A stretch of DNA of 64,000 bases, taken from assembly GCA_964526835.1 (NCBI GenBank), contig CAZGMK010000013.1, forward strand, positions 13,768 to 77,767, given 5' to 3'. Position numbers and translations under genes: made by a program. The DNA comes from DAOSXA01 sp964526835 (GTDB taxonomy: Bacteria > Zixibacteria > MSB-5A5 > GN15 > FEB-12). Positions 26,297-34,941 of this stretch are shown here, one piece after another (within the stretch, counting starts at the first letter, position 1; every line of letters starts with the position of its first letter). A model generated the notes under the pieces. It did no database searches. It was not told where the DNA came from and worked only from the letters and a program-made list of their open reading frames with translations.

Positions 26297-27955
26297 GTGA
26301 AACCCAAGAAATGCCGAGCCCCGCGAGGCGCCAAAATCTCCTGTAAGGGCTGGACCCAGGAGGCCGCCCTTCGCATGCTCCATAACAATCTGGACCCCGA
26401 AGTCGCCGAAAAGCCGGATGAACTGATTGTCTACGGCGGTTCGGGCAAGGCCGCCCGCAACTGGGACTGCTTTGCGGCTATTGTCAAGTCGCTCAAGTCA
26501 TTAGACAACGATGAGACACTGCTGGTGCAGTCTGGCAAGCCGGTGGGCATCTTCCGCACGCATGAACATTCACCCAGGGTTCTGATCGCCAACTCCCACC
26601 TGGTGCCCCGATGGGCAACCTGGGACTACTTCCGCGAACTGGACAAGCTCGGCCTCATCATGTTCGGCCAGATGACCGCGGGTTCGTGGATCTACATCGG
26701 CACTCAGGGAATCATCCAGGGGACCTACGAGACTTTCGCGGCCGTCGCCAACCAGCATTTCAAGGGCAGCATGGACGGTCGCTGGATACTGACCGGCGGC
26801 ATGGGCGGCATGGGCGGAGCTCAGCCCATGGCCGGAACTATGTCCGGGGCCTCGATCCTGGTCGTTGAGGTCGACGAGTCCCGCATTAACCGCCGGGTCA
26901 AGCAGGGGTTCTGCGATGTCAAAGTCAAGCAGCTCGACAAGGCTCTCAAGCTGATCAAAGAACACACCAAATCCGGCGAACCGATCTCCATCGGCCTGGT
27001 CGGCAATTGCGCCGAGATATTCCCCGAAATATTCCGTCGCGGCATCGTGCCGGACATCGTCACCGACCAGACCTCGGCCCACGACGAACTCAACGGCTAT
27101 GTCCCCGAAGGGTTTACAGTGTCCGAGGCGGTCCGTCTGCGCAAAAAGGACCCGAAGGACTACATCAAGCGGTCATACGAATCGATGGTGCGTCATTGCG
27201 ACGCCATGATCAAATTCAAGATGGCCGGGTCGGTGGTCTTTGACTATGGCAACAATCTCCGAGGCCAGGCCGAGACCGGCGGGCTGAAGAATGCCTTCGA
27301 GTTCCCGGGCTTTGTGCCGGCTTATGTGCGACCGCTGTTCTGTGAGGGCCGTGGTCCATTCCGATGGGCTGCCCTCTCAGGCGACCCGAGCGATATCGCC
27401 GTGACTGACGATATTGTCCTCAGGGAGTTCAAGGACAACGAGATGCTGGTCCGGTGGATCAAGATGGCCCAAGAACGAATCCCGTTTCAGGGGCTGCCGT
27501 CGCGCATTTGCTGGTTGGGCTACGGAGAACGAGCGCGCTTTGCCGAACTCATGAACGACGCCATCAAGAAGGGGAAGATAAAGGCCCCCATCGTTATCGG
27601 CCGGGACCACCTGGACTGCGGTTCAGTCGCCTCTCCTTACCGAGAGACCGAGTCGATGAAGGATGGTTCCGATGCGATCGCCGACTGGCCGCTGCTCAAT
27701 GGCCTGCTCAATGCAGTTTCCGGTGCGAGTTGGGTCTCAATTCATCACGGCGGCGGAGTTGGAATCGGCAATGCTATCCATGCGGGACAGGTGATCGTGG
27801 CCGACGGTACGGACGAGATGGCGTTGCGACTCAACCGGGTGCTGACCAACGATCCCGGGATCGGAGTAGCACGACACGTCGATGCCGGCTACACCGAGGC
27901 TGCGAAGTTCGCCCGCAAGAACAATATCCAGATTCCGATGATGAAGAAGCGGTGA
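26297..27955 (+). CDS. hutU: Urocanate hydratase
   Basis: A 552-residue cytoplasmic NAD-dependent enzyme converting urocanate to imidazolonepropionate, the second step of histidine breakdown. Family motifs run the full length: YGGSGKAARNWDCF near 50, HSPRVLIANSHLVPRWATW, FGQMTAGSWIYIGTQGI, GGMGGMGGAQPMA, DQTSAHDELNGYVP, IVIGRDHLDCGSVASPYRET and the C-terminal ADWPLLNGLLNA...SIHHGGGVGIG. GTG 26297 follows AGGAG at 26285-26289. hutI follows on the same strand, but hutH (histidase) and hutG are not in the window. Confidence 0.97.
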   Translation: MKPKKCRAPRGAKISCKGWTQEAALRMLHNNLDPEVAEKPDELIVYGGSGKAARNWDCFAAIVKSLKSLDNDETLLVQSGKPVGIFRTHEHSPRVLIANSHLVPRWATWDYFRELDKLGLIMFGQMTAGSWIYIGTQGIIQGTYETFAAVANQHFKGSMDGRWILTGGMGGMGGAQPMAGTMSGASILVVEVDESRINRRVKQGFCDVKVKQLDKALKLIKEHTKSGEPISIGLVGNCAEIFPEIFRRGIVPDIVTDQTSAHDELNGYVPEGFTVSEAVRLRKKDPKDYIKRSYESMVRHCDAMIKFKMAGSVVFDYGNNLRGQAETGGLKNAFEFPGFVPAYVRPLFCEGRGPFRWAALSGDPSDIAVTDDIVLREFKDNEMLVRWIKMAQERIPFQGLPSRICWLGYGERARFAELMNDAIKKGKIKAPIVIGRDHLDCGSVASPYRETESMKDGSDAIADWPLLNGLLNAVSGASWVSIHHGGGVGIGNAIHAGQVIVADGTDEMALRLNRVLTNDPGIGVARHVDAGYTEAAKFARKNNIQIPMMKKR

Positions 27956-28076
27956 AGTATGACCCCCCATCTCAACTAAGATAGCGCCGTCCCGACCCGC
28001 CGGATTACCTGTTTGGCGAGGCCACTTTACAGCGGCCCGATCATAAGTCCCACCAGCTGATGCTGAGTGAAAACCG

Positions 28077-28104
28077 TTGATCCAATCCCCGGGGTTCCTA
28101 TATT
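28077..28104 (+). promoter_or_regulatory. Sigma-70-type promoter immediately before hutI
   Basis: TTGATC (28077-28082), 16 bases, TATATT (28099-28104). ATG 28111 starts 7 bases after the -10, so a transcript from here would be leaderless. Confidence 0.5.
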
Positions 28105-28110
28105 ACCCCC

Positions 28111-29409
28111 ATGCCGAAGCACAAGAAAACAACCATCCTGATAAAGAACGCCGGCCAGCTGATCACCATGGCCGGGCCGTCCCCGCGTCGAGGGACGCAG
28201 ATGCGGGACCTTGGGCTCATCGAAAACGGCGGACTGGCCGCCGCTGGCGAAGAGATCCTGCTGGTCGGGCCCTCCGACGAAGTCGAGGGTAAGGCTGACC
28301 TGATCGATGGTTGTACGGTTATCGACGCCGGGGGCATGGTGGTGACACCCGGCCTGATCGATCCTCATACTCATCCGGTCTTTTCCCGCACCCGTGAGAT
28401 GGAGTTCGAGATGCGCATCGAGGGCAAGTCCTACATGGAGATTGCCCGGGCCGGCGGCGGCATACGATCGTCGGTTCGTGACCTGCGCGAGACACCCCGG
28501 GAGAAGCTGCTCAAGGTCACGCGAAAGACTCTGGATCGCCTGCTGGCGCACGGTACCACGACCATCGAAGCGAAGTCCGGCTATGGCTTGTCGACCGAAT
28601 CGGAGATCAAACAGCTCGAAGTGATTCGAGAACTGAACGAGACACACCCGATTGATCTGGTACCGACTTTTCTCGGAGCACATGAATTCCCGGATGAATA
28701 TCGGGACCGGCGCGAGCAATATGTCGAATTAGTGATCAATGAGATGATCCCTGCCGTGGTTAAAGAGTCGTTAGCCGAATTCTCAGACATATTTACCGAG
28801 GACGAGGTCTTCGATGTCGAGCAATCGAGGCGTATCCAGAGCGCGGCCGCCAAAGCCGGACTGAAATTAAAATTCCACGCCGACGAGTTGGCCGCTTCGA
28901 TCGGGGGGGCCGAACTGGCGGCTGAAATGGGCGCAATCTCCGCCGACCACCTGGTTTACATCTCCGACCAGGGCATCAAGGCGCTGGCCAAATCGGGCAC
29001 TGTTGCTGTATTGTTGCCCGGAACCACATTCTCCCTGGCTGGATCGACCTATGCCCCAGCGCGTCGGATGATCGAGGAAGGCGTGGTGGTAGCGCTGTCG
29101 ACCGACTGCAACCCCGGCTCCAGCTACACTGAATCACTACCGCTGATCATCAGCCTGGCCGCCCTGCAGATGAAGCTGACCGCCGCCGAGGCGCTTACGG
29201 CGGTTACGGTCAACGCCGCCTGCGCCATTAATAGAGGCGATCTCATCGGCCAGTTCGCTCCCGGCCGGCTGGCCGACATAACGGTATGGCAGATGGAGGA
29301 TTATCGAGAGTTGCCGTATCACTACGGGGTCAACCTGGTTGACCGTGTCTTCAAACGGGGCAAGCAGGTGTGGCCCCGAGGCGAATCCGGGAACGCCCGT
29401 CGGAGTTGA
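28111..29409 (+). CDS. hutI: Imidazolonepropionase
   Basis: A 432-residue amidohydrolase that opens the ring of imidazolonepropionate to formiminoglutamate, directly after the HutU step. Metal and active-site motifs are in order: GLIDPHTHPVF (HxH pair), RTREMEFEMRIEGKSYMEIARAGGGI, TTIEAKSGYGL, LGAHEFPDEY, KFHADEL, ADHLVYISDQGI and the metal Asp in ALSTDCNPGSS. It is slightly longer than the usual 400-410 residues because of its N-terminus. There is no Shine-Dalgarno sequence, consistent with the promoter placement. The small genes that follow start 11 bases later. Confidence 0.96.
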   Translation: MPKHKKTTILIKNAGQLITMAGPSPRRGTQMRDLGLIENGGLAAAGEEILLVGPSDEVEGKADLIDGCTVIDAGGMVVTPGLIDPHTHPVFSRTREMEFEMRIEGKSYMEIARAGGGIRSSVRDLRETPREKLLKVTRKTLDRLLAHGTTTIEAKSGYGLSTESEIKQLEVIRELNETHPIDLVPTFLGAHEFPDEYRDRREQYVELVINEMIPAVVKESLAEFSDIFTEDEVFDVEQSRRIQSAAAKAGLKLKFHADELAASIGGAELAAEMGAISADHLVYISDQGIKALAKSGTVAVLLPGTTFSLAGSTYAPARRMIEEGVVVALSTDCNPGSSYTESLPLIISLAALQMKLTAAEALTAVTVNAACAINRGDLIGQFAPGRLADITVWQMEDYRELPYHYGVNLVDRVFKRGKQVWPRGESGNARRS

Positions 29410-29420
29410 GAGTTTAATCT

Positions 29421-29912
29421 ATGGTGAAAATAATCGGGCTATCGGGAATTCTGGCTCTGGCGACGGTTTTGATCGGTTGTAGTGTATACACTTTCAACCC
29501 TTCGGGAAAGGCCGATTACAAGGCGATGGCGGTAAGCCGTTTCGACAACGAAACCGCCGAACTGGAACTGGCCGACAGGGTAACTGATCTCGTGATCGAC
29601 GCTCTCATCGCCGACGGCACCTACAGTGTAGTGCCGGAGAGCCAGGCCGAGGTAAGCCTCACCGGAGCCCTTACCCGCTATGAACGGAGCCCGTTCGAGT
29701 ACGATGAGAACGACAATGTCCAGTCCTGGCGGGTGGTAATGGACTTCCGGATTAGGCTAATGGACCGGTCGAACGAGACCGAAGTCTTTAGTGAACGAAT
29801 CTCTCAGCAGGGTGTCTATGATGTGGACACCGAAACCGAGGAAGACGCTCAGCAGAGGGCGGTCGACCGTCTGATTGAGCAAATCATTACGCGCACGACC
29901 AAGTCGTGGTAG
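29421..29912 (+). CDS. lptE: LptE-like LPS-assembly lipoprotein
   Basis: A 163-residue lipoprotein: signal GLSGILALATVLIGC with lipobox IGC, then YTFNPSGKADYKAMAVSRFDNETAELELADRVTDLVIDALI, the typical opening of the LptE family in FCB bacteria. The remainder is the alternating beta/alpha pattern ending in a helix (EEDAQQRAVDRLIEQII). In LPS transport LptE plugs the LptD barrel in the outer membrane. It begins 11 bases after hutI, so the junction with the hut genes is probably chance adjacency or shared read-through. Confidence 0.75.
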   Translation: MVKIIGLSGILALATVLIGCSVYTFNPSGKADYKAMAVSRFDNETAELELADRVTDLVIDALIADGTYSVVPESQAEVSLTGALTRYERSPFEYDENDNVQSWRVVMDFRIRLMDRSNETEVFSERISQQGVYDVDTETEEDAQQRAVDRLIEQIITRTTKSW

Positions 29913-29992
29913 GATGCCCGTTATTGAGGATGTCCGTCGTATATTGTTGCCGACTGAAGCGCGTGTCCGCCATTAAGCCATAGGTGATCCTG

Positions 29993-30955
29993 ATGCACTC
30001 AAATACGTACTCGCCCGTTCGATTCCTTGTAGCGACCCTGGCCGCCGTCCTGATTCTGGGCCCATGCATCGGTGCGAAGGATGTTCATTCCGATGCCGGC
30101 ACATCGGGTTTTCCTTTCCTGAAGATTAACGTCGGCGCCCGCGCTGTGGCCATGGGTGGAGCCTTCACCGGCCTGGCCGATGATGAATCCGCCATCTACT
30201 ACAACCCGGCGGGGCTGGCCGGTGTCGAGGAGAATCGGTTCATTCTCGGATACCATAACTACTTCGTGGATATACAGTCGGGGCTTGCCGGCGCCATCTT
30301 TCCGCTCGGTTATCGGAGTGCCCTTGGTGTCTACGCCAACTACCTCAACTATGGGGAGTTCGACGCTACGGATGTCCAGGGCAACGAAACCGGCGAGACT
30401 TTCGGCGGCGGCGATCTGCTTCTGGGCGTGGCCTACTCACGAACTCTGAATTACAACTGGAAAGCCGGCGTGACAGTCAAGTTCATCTATGAGAAGCTGG
30501 AGGAGTACTCGGCTACCGGCGGCGCCGTCGATCTTGGGATCAAATACACCGACAATCGCGAGCGGCTCGGCCTGGGCCTGGCCGTGCTCAATCTCGGCTC
30601 CCAGTTTTCGGCCCTCGGCGATGAGAAATACGGTCTGCCGCTTTCGGTTCGCGCCGGCGTATCCTATCGACCGATCGGCCTGCCGCTGGTGTTGGCCTCC
30701 GATTTGATAGTTCCCAGGGACAACGATGTCGATCTGGCCATCGGTGTGGAGTACCACGAACTGAGCCCGGTATATCTCCGAATGGGTTGGTCAAGTTTCG
30801 GCTCCAACTACAAGATACAGGGTTCCGATTCCAAGTGGTCGGGCTTCGCGGTCGGCGCCGGGTTTGATGTCAAGAGCCTCCATATCGGTTATGCCATCCA
30901 GGGGGCCGCCGATCTGGGCGAAACCCACCGGATAACTTTCAGCGGCAAACTCTGA
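29993..30955 (+). CDS. PorV/PorQ-family outer-membrane barrel protein
   Basis: About 320 residues. A signal peptide is followed by FPFLKINVGARAVAMGGAFTGLADDESAIYYNPAGLAG, the hallmark of the PorV/PorQ (UPF0164) group, which are FadL-like barrels. In Bacteroidetes PorV carries type IX secretion cargo, while in other FCB lineages the role is unsettled. Repeated aromatic and Gly-rich strands continue to the end (GYAIQGAADLGETHRITFSGKL). ATG 29993 is preceded by AGGTGAT. A GTG three codons earlier is possible. The stop overlaps the next start. Confidence 0.85.
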   Translation: MHSNTYSPVRFLVATLAAVLILGPCIGAKDVHSDAGTSGFPFLKINVGARAVAMGGAFTGLADDESAIYYNPAGLAGVEENRFILGYHNYFVDIQSGLAGAIFPLGYRSALGVYANYLNYGEFDATDVQGNETGETFGGGDLLLGVAYSRTLNYNWKAGVTVKFIYEKLEEYSATGGAVDLGIKYTDNRERLGLGLAVLNLGSQFSALGDEKYGLPLSVRAGVSYRPIGLPLVLASDLIVPRDNDVDLAIGVEYHELSPVYLRMGWSSFGSNYKIQGSDSKWSGFAVGAGFDVKSLHIGYAIQGAADLGETHRITFSGKL

Positions 30956-31410
30956 TGGCGGGACGATGCGTATACATACTCATCGCTGCGGTTGTGGCGG
31001 TCGCTCTCGCCGGCTGCGGCGGCGATGATGAATTACCCGACCCCCGCAAGACCGTTATCTCGCTTTTCGGCGCCATGGAACGCGACGATGAGGCCCAGTT
31101 GACCTACCTGCTGGATATTCCCGAATTAATGACAAGCTTTGATGAGGACTACGCCCTTCAAACCGATCAGCCGCGCGTGTTTCACTCACCCGAGGAAGTG
31201 CTGTACGATCTGACCGGCGACGGCCGCACCAAGAAAACCTGGTTCAGTCTGCAGAGAATCATCGGCAAGAGCCGGATTACCGGCGAGGGGACGGCCTCGG
31301 TCACCGTGACATTCGTCGACAAGGAAGCGTCGCGCGGCTATATGTCGCGATTTGGACTTCACCTGGTCGGCGACCACTGGAAGATCTACTCATTCAAGAC
31401 AATTCAATAG
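30955..31410 (+). CDS. Small lipoprotein, DUF4878-like fold possible
   Basis: A 151-residue lipoprotein: signal YILIAAVVAVALAGC with lipobox LAGC, then an N-terminal helix (DPRKTVISLFGAMERDDEAQLTYLL) and strands ending GLHLVGDHWKIYSFKTIQ. This NTF2/DUF4878-type arrangement is common in bacterial lipoproteins. The ATG overlaps the stop of the PorV/PorQ-like gene by one base, so the two are translationally coupled and may work together at the outer membrane. Confidence 0.75.
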   Translation: MAGRCVYILIAAVVAVALAGCGGDDELPDPRKTVISLFGAMERDDEAQLTYLLDIPELMTSFDEDYALQTDQPRVFHSPEEVLYDLTGDGRTKKTWFSLQRIIGKSRITGEGTASVTVTFVDKEASRGYMSRFGLHLVGDHWKIYSFKTIQ

Positions 31411-31523
31411 CATCCGGGCCGGTGGGAAGGCAACAGCCGAGATACAGAGGGAGCCCCCCGCACGGCCTGCGACTCCCTGCCCCGTGCGCGGCTCGGGAGA
31501 ACCCCGCCGCGGCATGCCCGCCA

Positions 31524-31680
31524 GGGGCCTGTTGAAGAGAAAGTCCTTAACCAATGATTAACCAACTCCTCTGCTTGTGGTCGGGCGCCTCAAGGCTACC
31601 CTCTTGCGGCAGAACGACCCATCTCACCTGGCGTCGGAGTTTGTCTCGGCCGTCACAACGAGCCAACCGAGGTCTATCAG
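31524..31680 (+). repeat. Dispersed intergenic repeat, copy A
   Basis: Starts GGGGCCTGTTGAAGA and ends near CAACCGAGGTCTATCA. Shared blocks with copies B and C are the start, CCAATGATxxxxCA-CTCCTCTGC, a GGCGAC/GCC stretch, TTGTCT and the CAACCGAGG end. It lies between convergent genes and ends 7 bases from the asnS stop. See the findings. Confidence 0.65.
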
Positions 31681-31687
31681 CAAGCCG

Positions 31688-33088
31688 CTAGAACCTGGCC
31701 CAGCGCGGGACCCGGGGAAAAGGCTGGACATCGCGGATGTTGGCCATGCCGGTCACATACATCACCAGACGATCGAATCCCAAACCAAAGCCCGAATGAG
31801 GCATAGTGCCCCATCGCCGCAGGTCGACATACCACTCATAGGCCTCGCGGTTGGTCATGCCCTTCTTTGCGATCCGGTCCTCAAGTACATCGAGGCGGTG
31901 CTCACGTTGGCTGCCGCCGATGATCTCGCCGACCCTCGGGACCAAAACGTCCATTCCGCGGACCGTCTTGCCGTCGTCGTTGACATACATGTAAAACGGC
32001 TTGAAACTCTCGGGATAATCATACACTATAACCGGCTTTCTGAAAGTCTGCTCGGTCAGGTAGCGCTCGTGTTCGGTCTGCAGATCGGTACCCCACTCGA
32101 CCGGATACTCGAAATTTGTGCGCGCCTTCATGAGGATATCGACTGCGTCGGTGTATGACAGACGTTCGAACTTCGCCCCGGCGACACCTTCGAGCACCCG
32201 GCGCAAGTCGTAATCTTTGGCGACCCGCTTGTCGAAAAACTCCATGTCATCACCGCATTCATCCAAGGCGAAGGTGAACATGAATCTGACGAAATCCTCG
32301 GCCAGGTCCATATTGTCGCCCAGCTCCGCCCAGGCCATCTCGGGCTCAATCATCCAGAACTCCGAAGCGTGGCGGGCCGTGTTCGAATTCTCGGCGCGGA
32401 AAGTTGGACCGAAGTTGTAGACATCGCCAAGGGCTGTTGCGCCCACCTCGGCTTCGAGTTGTCCCGAGACAGTCAGGAACGCCTCGGCGCCGAAGAAGTC
32501 GTCGTTCCAGTCGATCTTTCCATCCTTGATCGGGACGTTCTTCAGATCGAAGGTCGTGACATGGAACAGATCGCCGGCACCCTCGCAGTCGGAGGTCGAG
32601 ATGATCGGTGTGTGGACATAGAAGAAGCCGCGGTCCTGATAATAACGGTGGATGGCATAAGAGAGCCGCGACCGCATGCGGTTAACGGCCCCGAAGGTGT
32701 TGGTACGCATGCGCAGGTGGGCGATTTCGCGCAGGTACTCGAAACCGTGGCGTTTCTTCTGTAGGGGATAGTCGGGGGCCTCACCGACCAGCTCCAGCTC
32801 GGACACCTGGATCTCGTACTTCTGCCCCTTGCCCTGTGACCGCACGAGCTTACCCTTCATACGGACCGAGGCGCCGGTGACAACTCGATCGAGCATGGGG
32901 AAATCCCAGGGATTGCCGATGACCCCTTGAATGTTGGCCATGCAGGAGCCGTCATTGACTTCTACGAAGGCGACGTTCTTGCTGCCTCGGCTGGTTCGAA
33001 CCAGGCCGAGAATGACGACCTCGGAATCGACAGGCGTCTGATCGTCGATCAGGATGTGGGCGATCTTGGTGCGGCTTCGGTAATCCAT
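31688..33088 (-). CDS. asnS: Asparaginyl-tRNA synthetase
   Basis: A class IIb aminoacyl-tRNA synthetase of about 466 residues. The N-terminal OB-fold anticodon-binding domain (EVVILGLVRTSRGSKNVAFVEVNDGS) is followed by the catalytic core: motif 1 around MRSRLSYAIHRYYQDRGFFYVHTPII, GAEAFLTVSGQLEAE, motif 2 FRAENSNTARHASEFWMIEPE and motif 3 GFGLGFDRLVMYVTGM near the C-terminus. RAENSNTARH and the absence of an AspRS insertion favour Asn over Asp. ATG 33088 is chosen with GGGAG upstream. The frame runs on to 33145 without better evidence. Confidence 0.95.
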   Translation of the reverse strand: MDYRSRTKIAHILIDDQTPVDSEVVILGLVRTSRGSKNVAFVEVNDGSCMANIQGVIGNPWDFPMLDRVVTGASVRMKGKLVRSQGKGQKYEIQVSELELVGEAPDYPLQKKRHGFEYLREIAHLRMRTNTFGAVNRMRSRLSYAIHRYYQDRGFFYVHTPIISTSDCEGAGDLFHVTTFDLKNVPIKDGKIDWNDDFFGAEAFLTVSGQLEAEVGATALGDVYNFGPTFRAENSNTARHASEFWMIEPEMAWAELGDNMDLAEDFVRFMFTFALDECGDDMEFFDKRVAKDYDLRRVLEGVAGAKFERLSYTDAVDILMKARTNFEYPVEWGTDLQTEHERYLTEQTFRKPVIVYDYPESFKPFYMYVNDDGKTVRGMDVLVPRVGEIIGGSQREHRLDVLEDRIAKKGMTNREAYEWYVDLRRWGTMPHSGFGLGFDRLVMYVTGMANIRDVQPFPRVPRWARF

Positions 33089-33344
33089 CCGGCGTACTCC
33101 CATGAAGAGGTCAAACGCACATGTATAGCTTGTCCAATCGGCCAATTAAGCGGGGTCAGCCGCCCGGCGCAAGTCAATTGCGAGTCCGATCAGAGGCCGA
33201 TGAGCAGCCCTTGTCTTAGGTTCGGGCGCAAAAACACCACGAAAGCGCAACCCGATGACTGCCCCGGCGTATAAGGCACTGGAAGCTCCAGTAGAGATCG
33301 CTCAGAGCTTCCCAACATTGGAAGAAGATGTTCCCAACCCGTTG
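33089..33344. other. Intergenic region upstream of asnS
   Basis: No gene seen. It holds the presumed asnS promoter region. A short stretch near 33160-33235 (GGTCAGCCGCCCGGCGCAAG, then CTTGTCTTAGGTTCGGGCG) is faintly like parts of the dispersed repeat but too weak to call a copy. Confidence 0.3.
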
Positions 33345-33378
33345 CCACAGGCCCGGTCAGGTGTGACCGGGCCTGTGG
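33345..33378. terminator. Perfect 15-bp hairpin downstream of the PD40 lipoprotein gene
   Basis: CCACAGGCCCGGTCA (33345-33359), loop GGTG, TGACCGGGCCTGTGG (33364-33378). It starts 22 bases after the minus-strand stop at 33400. The minus strand has no T-run after it, while the plus strand has TTTGT. Confidence 0.6.
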
Positions 33379-33399
33379 TTTGTCCCGTCGCCCGTGGGG

Positions 33400-34485
33400 T
33401 TACAACCGGTTCCTCTCGCAGTACCAGATGTCGGCATCGATGATAACGCCCTCGTGTGTGACGACATGTACGAAGTACAGCAGGTGTCCGTCGGCAGTCA
33501 GGGTCGGTTCACCGACAATACCGCGGATCACCAACTCCGGAGCACTCCATGCGGAATCAACGCGATGGGACCGGTAAATGGCTGCGCCGATTAGTGGGTT
33601 GCGAGAAGAAGTGAAGTACATCGTGTCACCATCGGCGGTGAAGCACGGCTGGAGCTCGTCGGCAACCGTGTTTATCGGGCCCCCCAGATTGTCCGGTTCG
33701 CTCCAGGTACTGCCACTGAGGGTGGATCGGTAAATGTCGGCACCGCCGAGACCGCCGGACCGCAATGATGTCAGGTAGAGCGTGATACCGTCCGGATGGA
33801 TCGCGTGCTCGCCGTCGGGATATATTGAATTGGGAGGCGACCCGAGATTGCGTCCTGGGCCTGGGACGCCGTCGACGATGTCAGCGACATAAATGTCCAG
33901 AAAGTCAGGGACCGCGGGGCTTTCGTTGTAGCCCAGGTTCTCGGGACGGTTGGAGTGAAAGTACACGGTTGAGCCGTCCGGGGTGAAGCTCACCTCCCCG
34001 TCGAGCGAACCCGCGGTGCCGGTGGCCAGATTGAAATACACCGGCTCGTCGAAATCACCGGGACCGCCGATGCGCTCGGCCCGGTAGGTATTGTTCTGGG
34101 CCGACAGGATTTCTTCGGCCGTCATCGAGTCCATGACATCGGTGGTGAACATATAATAGAGATACTGCCCGTCAGCAGAGATTTCTATCGCATCCTGCGG
34201 GCAGGGGTTGTTGATCGGCTCACCCAGACGAATCGGCTGGCCCCAGTCGCTTACGACCGACTGTGGTGTATGATCATCTGCCGGCAGCGGAGCGACCTTG
34301 CTGCATTGGGGATGCAGCGGCTTGTCGCTTGATTGTGACGGGGCCTCGTCGTTGCAGCCCTGAAGGCAGAGGATAAGGATCAGGAACAGCCCCACCAGGC
34401 GCGTAATAAACTCGGGTATTTGTGCACGTGTTGCGGTGAGGTCACGGCGCCCATCAAATCCAAGGCGAACCATCGATTCTGCCAT
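33400..34485 (-). CDS. Lipoprotein with PD40/TolB-type beta-propeller
   Basis: About 361 residues from ATG 34485, preceded by AGAGG. The hydrophobic signal LVGLFLILILCLQGC ends in a lipobox. Propeller blades carry the PD40 pattern: EISADGQYLYYMFT, SFTPDGSTVYFHSNRPENL, IHPDGITLYLTSLRSGGLGGADIY, CFTADGDTMYFTSSRNP and LTADGHLLYFVHV. This resembles periplasmic or exported propellers next to OmpA/TolB-like proteins, but no OmpA domain is present here. A second ATG, four codons in, is possible. The frame upstream of 34485 is probably noncoding. Confidence 0.75.
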   Translation of the reverse strand: MAESMVRLGFDGRRDLTATRAQIPEFITRLVGLFLILILCLQGCNDEAPSQSSDKPLHPQCSKVAPLPADDHTPQSVVSDWGQPIRLGEPINNPCPQDAIEISADGQYLYYMFTTDVMDSMTAEEILSAQNNTYRAERIGGPGDFDEPVYFNLATGTAGSLDGEVSFTPDGSTVYFHSNRPENLGYNESPAVPDFLDIYVADIVDGVPGPGRNLGSPPNSIYPDGEHAIHPDGITLYLTSLRSGGLGGADIYRSTLSGSTWSEPDNLGGPINTVADELQPCFTADGDTMYFTSSRNPLIGAAIYRSHRVDSAWSAPELVIRGIVGEPTLTADGHLLYFVHVVTHEGVIIDADIWYCERNRL

Positions 34486-34527
34486 CCTTCGTTCCTCTGC
34501 AGTTTGACCTGGCTTCGGCCGCATTAG

Positions 34528-34851
34528 CGGCCGCTGAAGTATAGCCTGTCCGGCGTTCGAGGGCAAGACCTCGCACCAGGGCGTGTCACTCGCGCATACA
34601 TGGCGAAGTACGTAAGTTGGTCTCTCGACAAGGCGATATTCTGCTGTGCGCATCTTCAGCAGGCCGGCATTCGTGTCTGGGTGAAGCTGGACCCGAAGCA
34701 GCTTGATCCGAATGCGTCTTTCGCACGGGACGTATCCAAGATTGGACACTGGGGCGTGGACGACGTTGAGCTGGCCGTCAACGGAGTCGATCGTCTGAAT
34801 GACGCAGAGCCTTACATTCGCAAGTCGTTTGACCGGGCAACGCGGAAATAG
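34528..34851 (+). pseudogene. Remnant or small gene with a DUF5655-like C-terminal domain
   Basis: An open frame from just after TAG 34525-34527 to TAG 34849. The part after ATG 34600 (83 residues) reads GIRVWVKLDPKQLDPNASFARDVSKIGHWGVDDVELAV...LNDAEPYIRKSFD, which fits the C-terminal domain of DUF5655 proteins (LDP, ARDVSKIGHWG, LIxKAY). Residues before that ATG (DLAPGRVTRAYMAKYVSW) also fit the family, so the gene has lost its normal start and N-terminal part. I therefore call it a decayed fragment. It could be translated from ATG 34600, but no ribosome site is evident. Confidence 0.5.
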
Positions 34852-34941
34852 AGATCAATGAGAGGTGAACAAGGCGCTGCACCGGACGGCAAATCCGCTG
34901 CGCTCCATTGCCAGTCCGCGTTGATGCGGGTGGCAGGCGTA

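Noticed and set aside
31352..31561. Short plus-strand frame over repeat copy A
   Set aside because: It begins inside the preceding lipoprotein gene in another frame and is not conserved in copies B and C.
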